Below are positions 6,979 through 14,666 of a stretch of 64,000 nt of DNA, piece after piece. How positions within the stretch are numbered: position 1 is the first letter of the stretch; each line of letters opens with the position of its first letter. The stretch lies in NCBI GenBank assembly GCA_903840415.1, contig CAIMFY010000067.1, positions 1 to 64,000 of the forward strand, written 5' to 3'. The notes below the pieces were generated by a model that saw nothing but the letters and a program-made list of their open reading frames with translations, was not told the DNA's origin and did no database searches. Position numbers and translations under genes: made by a program. The DNA comes from an uncultured Opitutia bacterium. Its GTDB lineage: Bacteria > Verrucomicrobiota > Verrucomicrobiia > Opitutales > Opitutaceae.

Positions 6979-8549
6979 ATCAAACTCCGATCTTCATCTT
7001 TGGCGTTCCGCGCTCGGGCACGACCCTGGTGCGGACGATTCTGAATTGCCACCCTCGCATCGCCTGCGGCCCCGAGGCACCCTGGCTGGCGAATCATCTC
7101 AGTCAAAATGTCATGGCGCTGCACCAGGCGCTGACCACGGACGATTTTGGTTATTCGAAAAATTTCGGCGTCGCGCCGGCCAAGGTCACGGCCCGCCTGC
7201 GCACGCTGGTCGACGGACTGTTCATGGATTTCGCTGCACAAAACGGCAAGCAACGCTGGGCGCACAAGACACCGGACGACTGCCTTTACGTCGATTTTTT
7301 CACCGAGGTTTTCCCCGACGCGAAGTTCATTCACCTCGTGCGCAATCCCTTCGATGTCGCGCTGTCGACGTCGCGCGTCCCGGCGCACCGCAAGGGCATC
7401 AGCGAGTGGCACGAGAACAACCTGATGATTGAACCGGGATTTCCGATCGCGAACACGCTCTTCAACAGTGCGCTCCGCTGGCAGCGCTGGAACGCGGGCC
7501 TCGAAGCGGGCCTGCGTGCCGTCAATTGCCGACGCGTCGATTATGAGGCGCTCGTCACGGAACCGGAAAAGGCGTTTGGCGAGTTGTTCGCGTTCCTCGG
7601 AGAGAAATTTTCGCCGGACATCCTCGATTACGGTAAATTCTCGAACATTCTGCCCGCGTGGGAATGGAGTTCCGCTGATCTCAAGGAGAATAAAAAGATC
7701 ACGGCCAGTCGCGCCGACCGGTGGAAGACGGAGCTCACCGCCGAGCAGATTCAGGTGTTGGCGACGGTCGCGGGCGTCACTGCGCCAGTCGCTGAAACCA
7801 CCGCGGTCAGGACGACGCCGCGAGTGAAGCTGGCCAACGTGGACGAACTTTCGTCGCCGCTGTTCACGGAGTTTATGAGCGGGCTCAACGCTTTCTCCGC
7901 GCCGCTCGGACTGCGCACGTTCACCGACTGGAGCAAGGTCTGGGAATACCCGTGGCTGTGGTTCAACGGCCTCGCGTCGCTCAATTGGACGGGCGCGCGG
8001 CTCGTGGACATCGGCACCGAAATTTCGCCGATGCCATGGTTTCTCGCGCTGAAAGGCGCCCGCGTCACTCTGATCGAGACGTCGCGCGAGTGGATTCCGG
8101 TCTGGGAAAATCTGCGCGCGAAACTCCACGTGGACGTCGACTGGCACATCGTCGACTCTGAGAAACTGCCCGTGGCCGACGCGAGTGCCGACGTCGTCAC
8201 GAGTTTTTCCGTGATCGAACACCAGCCGGACAAACCCGCGGCGCTCGCGGAGGTCGCCCGCGTGCTCAAGCCGGGCGGCACGTTCGGAATTTCCTTCGAC
8301 ATCTGCGAGCCGGAGCAAGGCATGACGTTTCCCGAATGGAATGGCCGCGCGCTCACGCTGGCCGAATTCGAACACGAAATCTGGCGGCACTCGGCGTTTG
8401 AACCACAGCCGGTGCCCGCGTGGAATCTGGCCGACATGCCGGCGTTCAAGACCTGGCACCTGCGAAGCGCGCCGCACCACAACTACGTGACCGGCGCCGC
8501 CGTCCTCTCGCGCGCCCGCAACGAGCGAAGTTCGGCCGCGACGGTGTAG
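6975..8549 (+). CDS. Sulfotransferase-methyltransferase fusion
   Basis: 524 residues from a TTG start overlapping the wzt stop by 4 bp; no ATG fits. Residues 1 to about 270 are a sulfotransferase: the 5'-phosphosulfate loop GVPRSGTT (10-17) and the 3'-phosphate motif FIHLVRNPFDVALSTSR (118-134, with R123 and S131) are intact, indicating PAPS as donor. From about 335 to 470 a class I methyltransferase follows: motif I reads LVDIGTEISP, a variant of the usual DxGxGxG, and SFSVIEHQ and EVARVLKPGG match later motifs. The location suggests sulfation and/or methylation of the exported glycan, possibly as a chain-end cap. Its last 67 bp overlap the convergent minus-strand gene. Confidence 0.85.
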   Translation: MNQTPIFIFGVPRSGTTLVRTILNCHPRIACGPEAPWLANHLSQNVMALHQALTTDDFGYSKNFGVAPAKVTARLRTLVDGLFMDFAAQNGKQRWAHKTPDDCLYVDFFTEVFPDAKFIHLVRNPFDVALSTSRVPAHRKGISEWHENNLMIEPGFPIANTLFNSALRWQRWNAGLEAGLRAVNCRRVDYEALVTEPEKAFGELFAFLGEKFSPDILDYGKFSNILPAWEWSSADLKENKKITASRADRWKTELTAEQIQVLATVAGVTAPVAETTAVRTTPRVKLANVDELSSPLFTEFMSGLNAFSAPLGLRTFTDWSKVWEYPWLWFNGLASLNWTGARLVDIGTEISPMPWFLALKGARVTLIETSREWIPVWENLRAKLHVDVDWHIVDSEKLPVADASADVVTSFSVIEHQPDKPAALAEVARVLKPGGTFGISFDICEPEQGMTFPEWNGRALTLAEFEHEIWRHSAFEPQPVPAWNLADMPAFKTWHLRSAPHHNYVTGAAVLSRARNERSSAATV

Positions 8550-11305
8550 GCCACGCACATCGCGACGATCGACCACGCCACCAGTCCATACCAGAACATC
8601 GCGCGCAGCATCCACGTCCCGCGGAACCGCACCAGCACCTCGCTTTGCCCGGCCGGCACGCGAAACGCGATAAGCCCTTGGCGAGTGAAAATATGTCGCA
8701 CGGCCTCACCGTTCAACGAGACGTGATAACCGGGAAAATTACTTCGGAACAGCTCCAGCATTCCCGCCTCGGGCGCGTTCACCCGGAGCGACAATGGCGA
8801 CAACGACTTTACTTCGATCGGCGCCCGCTCCGGCTGATAACGGGAAACGATCACGTCCGGAAAATCCTCGGGCCGGACTTCCGCGGTAGCGTTGGTGCCT
8901 TCACGTTTGAAAACAATCTCGAGCGATTCAGTCGTGGTGCCGGAGTTCCATATCGAGACCGTATGCGTGTTGAGTGGACTACACCCGAAGGCGCGGGCCA
9001 ATCCCGACGCCGGCAGCACATATTCCCTGTAAATGTCCTGTCCCCGCACCAGAAGCCAGCCGGTCACCGGGCGACCGTGAAAATCAAACCGGAGCAATTT
9101 GTGCTCACCGGCCTTCAGCTCAACTTTGGGCGAGAGGTAAACCCACTGAAGATAGGTGGGATCGCGGGTCGGCTGCGCGTGGAGATTTTCCCCGCTGAAT
9201 TTCTCCATCTCCCGCGCAATCGCATCAGGATCGATCAGGAGCGCGTGGTCGCCCCCCTGACGCCACAGCCGCGTTTCGAGTCGCGGGTCCATCGCGCCGT
9301 AGGAAAAATAATACGGCACTGGGAGCTGATCCCAGCTGTAGGTTTGCAGCACGACGTTTTCCGGCCGGTAGAGCTGATCGCTTCGCGCCTGCGGTGCGGC
9401 ATAGATTCTCCGAACCGTGCCAACGTGATCCCACAGCGCCCAGGGCAGCAGCAGGAGCACGCCGCCCATCACTGCCTTGTGCCACTTCGGCCGCTTAGCC
9501 AGTTCCGCCAGCATCGGATAAACGGCAAACAGCAGCACCGGCAGACAAAACGCCCAGCGCCGCGGCCAGTCGCTAATGCCGAGAACATCCCGCATTTCGT
9601 CAGTGGCGTTGCCCCAGATGAAGAGACTCAGCAACGGCACCGGCATCATCATAACGATCGCAACCAAAGCCGCGCCAAACGCGAGGCGCGCAAACACCGA
9701 CTGCGTGCGCCACACCAGCACCAATCCCACCAATAGCAGCAGCCACCACACGGCGTGCGGCTGGCAATCGTCGCCCCGCACGATCGCTTGCAAGGCGCCC
9801 AACCACGAGGCGTGGCTCTCGTTGATAAACCACGCGAGCGATTTTCGCGCCGGCAGTGAAGCGTCCGGAAACCACGCCGCCACGGCCGCGGCCGCCGCGA
9901 AAAAAACGCCGATGAACCACGGTTCCAGCCGCGCCCGCAGTGCCAGCTTCGGCCAGAAACGATTCGCGATCACCAGCACCGCAAAAAATCCTGCCACCAG
10001 CACGGAAAAGGGAAGCAACGAGGGTTTGAAATCCCGCAGCGTGAGCCAGACGGTTGGGAGCAGTGCCAGCCATCGGAAGCTGCGTCGGACAAAAGCCTGT
10101 GCGAGTGCCAGCACGAACAGGAACAACGCCAAAGCTGGAAGAATAAGATTGGGCACCGGGTCGAACCTTCCAACCGACCCTAATTCCGACATGGAGTAAA
10201 AATACGGTGCGGCCAAACCGCCAAACAGGCCGGCAGCTACAATCGCTCCGGCGGATTGGCGCACGGTTGGGCCGCCAATGGCGAAGCGGGCCATGAGACA
10301 CGCCGCCACGACTGCCATCGTCAGAAATGCGATTGGCGGGTGGCACAGCCACATCGCGGCACAACCGACGCCGATCCAAGCATACGCGCGCCAAGACGCT
10401 CCCTCCATCGCCCGGGCAGTCGCATGGTAAACCAGCACCGCCACCGGCAGCACCATTGCGGTCATGAACATGTCATGCACGACCAGTGGCATCATAATCG
10501 ACGGACTGATCGCGTAGATGACCACGAGCAAAAACGCGGTCCATCGGACATTGGGCTGCAGCCGGACGAGCGCGATATAGAACAACAGCACCGCCCCGAT
10601 GTAGCTCGCGATCACGGCGATATGCTCCGCGGCCAGAGGTGTGAGGGCGCGCAGTGTCAGCACATCGATAAGCGCTGTGAAATGCAGGAGCCACGGCGCG
10701 CTGCGAATCGTCTGCACGACACCGTTGAACGCGTAGATCGTCTCGCCGGAAAAAACGGGAAATTTCCCGCTGCGCACCTGCGTCAAAAAGTCGATGGCGA
10801 CGTTGCCATACCAGCGCGCGTCCTTCGGCCCGACCAGATACGGCGAGAGGTAGGCAAGCAGCGTCACACTCGTGAGTGCGAACAACAGCAGCACGCGTAG
10901 CTGTTCCGCCTCATCGGGCTCAGCCGAGCGCGCGGCAAGTTGCATCGCGATCCGCAACATTCCCGCCAAGCCCCGCGCCACGAGGACGAAGAACACGCGC
11001 TCACCCCACCCAGCCGTCCAACCCGGTATCACCAGCGCTCCGCCAACACCAATCGCAAGCAGCGCCGTTTCAACCGTCCATCGGGGCCACGCAGATTTTC
11101 GCCGCATCCAAATTCGGATCGAAGCCAACACCCCCAATAATACTGCAGCAGCGATCCAGCCTCCCATGGACAGGTGACCGGCGCGCAACGCGGTCACCGC
11201 TTGCAACGAATAAAAGCCCACCATCAGCTCGATCATCCATAGGAGGACGGAGCCGCAGATTCGCTTGAGCGGGGTTGGCGATAAGGCTTCGGGGAGCGGA
11301 ACCAT
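8483..11305 (-). CDS. Large multi-spanning membrane protein (PTPS-related/YfhO-like paralogue 1)
   Basis: 940 residues: many N-terminal membrane segments, a C-terminal extracytoplasmic region and one last membrane helix. Motifs shared with three paralogues in this window are DARWYGNVAIDFLTQVRSGK (near 160), IYREYVLPASG, a PGYHVSLNGE segment and a final VRFRGTW before the terminal helix. The topology resembles YfhO and the family annotated as 6-pyruvoyl-tetrahydropterin-synthase-related membrane proteins, which are GT-C-like. I infer a lipid-linked-sugar-dependent transferase; donor and acceptor are unknown. The ATG at 11305 is chosen because GGGAG lies 5 bases upstream; an ATG at 11326 is also possible. 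The gene is convergent with, and overlaps, the sulfotransferase fusion. Confidence 0.8.
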   Translation of the reverse strand: MVPLPEALSPTPLKRICGSVLLWMIELMVGFYSLQAVTALRAGHLSMGGWIAAAVLLGVLASIRIWMRRKSAWPRWTVETALLAIGVGGALVIPGWTAGWGERVFFVLVARGLAGMLRIAMQLAARSAEPDEAEQLRVLLLFALTSVTLLAYLSPYLVGPKDARWYGNVAIDFLTQVRSGKFPVFSGETIYAFNGVVQTIRSAPWLLHFTALIDVLTLRALTPLAAEHIAVIASYIGAVLLFYIALVRLQPNVRWTAFLLVVIYAISPSIMMPLVVHDMFMTAMVLPVAVLVYHATARAMEGASWRAYAWIGVGCAAMWLCHPPIAFLTMAVVAACLMARFAIGGPTVRQSAGAIVAAGLFGGLAAPYFYSMSELGSVGRFDPVPNLILPALALFLFVLALAQAFVRRSFRWLALLPTVWLTLRDFKPSLLPFSVLVAGFFAVLVIANRFWPKLALRARLEPWFIGVFFAAAAAVAAWFPDASLPARKSLAWFINESHASWLGALQAIVRGDDCQPHAVWWLLLLVGLVLVWRTQSVFARLAFGAALVAIVMMMPVPLLSLFIWGNATDEMRDVLGISDWPRRWAFCLPVLLFAVYPMLAELAKRPKWHKAVMGGVLLLLPWALWDHVGTVRRIYAAPQARSDQLYRPENVVLQTYSWDQLPVPYYFSYGAMDPRLETRLWRQGGDHALLIDPDAIAREMEKFSGENLHAQPTRDPTYLQWVYLSPKVELKAGEHKLLRFDFHGRPVTGWLLVRGQDIYREYVLPASGLARAFGCSPLNTHTVSIWNSGTTTESLEIVFKREGTNATAEVRPEDFPDVIVSRYQPERAPIEVKSLSPLSLRVNAPEAGMLELFRSNFPGYHVSLNGEAVRHIFTRQGLIAFRVPAGQSEVLVRFRGTWMLRAMFWYGLVAWSIVAMCVAYTVAAELRSLRARERTAAPVT

Positions 11306-11504
11306 GCGGACTCCCGATACCACCATAGTTCCGCTCTCTGTCGATCTTCTTGCACCCCGCCTACCGACAGGTTGCGCTCAAATGCATCAGCGATGCGTGC
11401 TTGAGCCAGACTTGTGGGTTATATCCCTGCGGCTGTCATCAGGCTGGCTGCGGTAAATCTTGCTCGCCTAAGTCCTCTCCGCTGCCTTTTTTTGACCCTT
11501 TTCA

Positions 11505-14500
11505 GTGTCCACTGCGCCCCAAAGCATCGTCTACCTCCGACCCGACACCATCGGCGATCTGGTCATTTTTTCGTCGGCGTTGGCCCAACTCCAGACGGCG
11601 TGGCCCAAGGCGCGCCACACGATCGTCGTCCGGCCCGGCTACGAGACTCTAGCGCCGCTCTTCCCCGCCTCGCTCCACTGGCACGTCGCCTGGTTCAATC
11701 CGTTCTCCCAAAAGCCTTCTGCCTGTCGCGGCGAACTGTCGGCCCTGCTCGGCGAACTCGAAAAACTCTCCCCCGATCTCATCCTCGCGCCGACGCACAA
11801 CCGCACTTGGCTTGAGGCCGCGGTTGCAGCGCATTTTCCGTCGGCCCGTCGCGTCGCCCTCGGCGCGCGTGACGTAGATCCGATTTTTGCGACGGCGCTA
11901 CGTCTCGAACTAGGGGTCGAAGTCGCGACCGCGTTCAGCGAAATTGTGCCGGCCGACGAGCGCGAAACCGACTGGGAAAACCAGCATCGGCTTGTCGACC
12001 ACCTCCTCGGTGCCGCCAATAAAATTGCCCGCCCCGCGCCCGCCGTCACGGTGCCAACCGCCGCTGCTGCACGAGCCGAAAAAATCCTCGTGGAGAAGCA
12101 GCTCACTTCCGGCGCATTCGTCGCGGTGTTTCCCGCCGGACTCGCCAACGTCCAGGTCAAGGCCTGGCCCGCCGCGAAGTTTGCCGAGTTAATCGTCGGG
12201 CTCCAACGCGACGAAACGCGAAAACTTCCCGTGCTGCTCCTCGGGCACGCGAGTGAGTCGGCGATTCTCGACGAAGTTTGCACCGCAGTCGTAAACCATA
12301 GTGGCGAGCGGCCCGCGATTTGGCTCGGACGCGATGGCGAAGTTCCGCTGTTGGCTGCGCTGCTCGCCCGTGCGAAATTCTACCTCGGCCACGATACTGG
12401 CGCGATGCATCTCGCCGCCGCCGTCGGCCGGCCCGTCGTCGGCATCTTTGGCGGTGGTCACTGGCCGCGTTTCCGGCCGATTGGAAAGCAAACTATCTCG
12501 GTGGTGCAACCCCTGCCCTGCTTCGGTTGCAACTGGGATTGTCAATTTGGCGACGGACCGTGCGTGAAGACGATCACGGTGGCCGATGTGCGTCGCGGTC
12601 TGGATCAACTTTTCGCTGCGGGCGACGCGCCCGTGAGCCTCGTCATCGAGGTGGCTAATTTCTCGCCGGAAACGCTGCGGTTGATCGCCGCCTCCGCGCC
12701 GCGTTTCCATGCGTTGCAGAGCGACCGGCTCGAAAGGCAGCACAAAATCGAGGAGCTGAAACTCGAGGCCGACATCAAGGACGGCGAAATCGCGTCGCTC
12801 AAAAAAGAGACCGACACGAAGGACGAGGAAATCGCTGACCTTAAAAAGGAAACCGACGGCAAAGACGTCGAAATCTCCGACCTCAAAAAGGAAACCGACG
12901 GAAAGGACGTCGAGATTACTGACCTCAAGCGCGCCGCCACCGAGCGCAAAACCGAGATGGAGGCCATCAAGGCCGAACTCGAAGCCGAGTGCGCCGAGAA
13001 GGACGCCGAGATCACGGAGTTAAAAAGCGAAGCCAACACCAAGGACACCGAGATCGATGCACTCAAAGCCACCTGTAACGAACGCGAGGCGCTGATCATC
13101 ACGCTCGACGGTCACGTTAAGGAATTTCAGCGGATCGTCGGCGAACTCAACGCGGCGCACGCCGACAAGGACAAACTGATCGCCGCGACGCAGGCCACCG
13201 CTGCTGAGCACGCCGACGCCAGCGAACGCCGCGCACGGGAAATCGCAGCCTTTGGCCCCCAACTCGAAAAGCTCGCGGACCTTGAGCGCAAGTTCGCCGC
13301 GCTCCCGCCCGACGCCGCACAATACGGCAAGTGGATCCACGACAAGAATGTCCACATCCGCAACATCGAGGCGCTCGTCTCCCTGCGCAACACCGAGCTA
13401 GCAGGTTTGCGGGCGACGATTGTCAATTACGCCGCCGGACATGGAAATCTCGAACAAGCAAACCACTTTGGCCGACTCCTCGCGGAGAAAGAGGCCGTGA
13501 TTCAGACGCTGCACAAAGCGTGTGTGGAGCGCGAGCGCGTGATCCAGCAGATGACGGCGGACGTCACTAAATCGACGTCGGTGCTTCGCCGGCTTTGGCA
13601 AGGCACAGGCGCCTACGTGCGGCTGAAATGGTGGCAACCGTTCGACGCGTGGCTATTCAACCAAGTCGTCGAAAAGTATTGGATGCAAATCGGCGTCCTG
13701 CGGCACTACGAACCGCGACCGATCGCATGGGATCGACGCCTCAAATCGGCGCGATTGAACACCGAGCAACTCCCCAAGATCGGCATCGTCACGCCGAGTT
13801 ACGGGCAGGAGCGCTATATCGAGGAGACGCTGCGCAGCGTGCTCGACCAGAATTATCCGAAGCTCGTTTACGTCGTGCAGGACGGCGGCTCGAAGGACGG
13901 CAGCCCGCAAATCATCGCGCGCTATGCCGACCGGCTGCGCGCTTGGGAATCCACCCCCGATAGCGGCCAGGCTGACGCCGTTCACAAGGGGTTCGCCAAA
14001 ATCGACGGCGAACTCGGCCCGGACGACGTGATGGCGTGGCTCAATTCCGACGACCTGATCGCGCCCGGCGCTCTGCGGGCCGTGGCGGGCTATTTTGCGG
14101 CGCACCCGGAGGTTGATGTCGTTTACGGCCACCGCATCATCATCGACGGCGACGATCGCGAGGTGGGCCGCTGGGTGATGCCGCGCCACGACTCCAAGGC
14201 GCTCGAATGGATCGACTACGTGCCACAGGAGACGATGTTCTGGCGCAAGCGCGCCTGGCATCTCGCGGGCGGAATCGACGCAAGTTTTCAATTCGCACTC
14301 GACTGGGATTTGCTCGCGCGGTTCACGCAGGCTGGCTGTCGCATCGTGCGACTGCCGTATTTTCTCGGGGCGTTTCGGGTGCATGCGGAGCAAAAGACCA
14401 GCCACGCGATCCATACGACCGGCGCCGACGAGATGCGGCGTATCCGCATGCGCTTCCACGGTGAGCGCGCGGACGATTTCGAAACCATCAACGCCTACGC

Positions 14501-14564
14501 CCGCCGCACGCGGTTCCGTGGTGCGCTCGTCGCACGGCTCATGGCGCTCGGAATCCGATGGTAA
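11505..14564 (+). CDS. GT9-coiled coil-GT2 bifunctional glycosyltransferase
   Basis: 1019 residues from a GTG start. Residues about 5-370 are a GT9 (heptosyltransferase-type) domain: IVYLRPDTIGDLVIFSSA at the start, VFPAG, and GHDTGAMHLAAAVGRPVVGIFGG in the donor-binding half. Residues about 405-700 are a long charged coiled coil including perfect 14-residue units. Residues about 755-1019 are a GT2 domain with IVTPSYGQERYIEETLRSVL, VVQDGGSKDGS and the metal site WLNSDD. GT9 enzymes commonly transfer heptose, which fits the GDP-heptose genes at the right end. Both catalytic modules look intact, so one chain probably adds two sugars, with the coiled coil as spacer or oligomerisation arm. Confidence 0.85.
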   Translation: MSTAPQSIVYLRPDTIGDLVIFSSALAQLQTAWPKARHTIVVRPGYETLAPLFPASLHWHVAWFNPFSQKPSACRGELSALLGELEKLSPDLILAPTHNRTWLEAAVAAHFPSARRVALGARDVDPIFATALRLELGVEVATAFSEIVPADERETDWENQHRLVDHLLGAANKIARPAPAVTVPTAAAARAEKILVEKQLTSGAFVAVFPAGLANVQVKAWPAAKFAELIVGLQRDETRKLPVLLLGHASESAILDEVCTAVVNHSGERPAIWLGRDGEVPLLAALLARAKFYLGHDTGAMHLAAAVGRPVVGIFGGGHWPRFRPIGKQTISVVQPLPCFGCNWDCQFGDGPCVKTITVADVRRGLDQLFAAGDAPVSLVIEVANFSPETLRLIAASAPRFHALQSDRLERQHKIEELKLEADIKDGEIASLKKETDTKDEEIADLKKETDGKDVEISDLKKETDGKDVEITDLKRAATERKTEMEAIKAELEAECAEKDAEITELKSEANTKDTEIDALKATCNEREALIITLDGHVKEFQRIVGELNAAHADKDKLIAATQATAAEHADASERRAREIAAFGPQLEKLADLERKFAALPPDAAQYGKWIHDKNVHIRNIEALVSLRNTELAGLRATIVNYAAGHGNLEQANHFGRLLAEKEAVIQTLHKACVERERVIQQMTADVTKSTSVLRRLWQGTGAYVRLKWWQPFDAWLFNQVVEKYWMQIGVLRHYEPRPIAWDRRLKSARLNTEQLPKIGIVTPSYGQERYIEETLRSVLDQNYPKLVYVVQDGGSKDGSPQIIARYADRLRAWESTPDSGQADAVHKGFAKIDGELGPDDVMAWLNSDDLIAPGALRAVAGYFAAHPEVDVVYGHRIIIDGDDREVGRWVMPRHDSKALEWIDYVPQETMFWRKRAWHLAGGIDASFQFALDWDLLARFTQAGCRIVRLPYFLGAFRVHAEQKTSHAIHTTGADEMRRIRMRFHGERADDFETINAYARRTRFRGALVARLMALGIRW
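12801..12926 (+). repeat. Three 42-bp tandem repeats coding coiled coil
   Basis: Units at 12801-12842, 12843-12884 and 12885-12926 each encode KKETDxKDxEIxDL (14 residues, two heptads). The second and third units differ only at wobble-like positions and one residue. More degenerate units of similar spacing follow to about 13100. Such arrays can change length by slippage without breaking the frame, altering the distance between the two glycosyltransferase domains. Confidence 0.85.
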
Positions 14565-14666
14565 TGGCGCCTGCCTCCCGCCCTTTCGTGCCGGCCGCTC
14601 TTGCACCCTCGAAACCGAGGCTTGTTAGCCCGCCGATTTTTTGAACGATTGCACCTTTAGCCCGCA

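Noticed and set aside
6936-8615. Long minus-strand open frame of 559 codons
   Set aside because: It is antisense to the sulfotransferase-methyltransferase gene, whose catalytic motifs are intact. The translation is rich in Arg, Asp and Glu without any motif, as expected for a shadow in GC-rich DNA.
14621-14640. Short inverted repeat CCTCG-AAAC-CGAGG-type hairpin between the genes at 11505 and 14667, considered as a terminator
   Set aside because: It has a 5-bp stem with no following T tract, and the flanking genes share orientation, so read-through is as likely.
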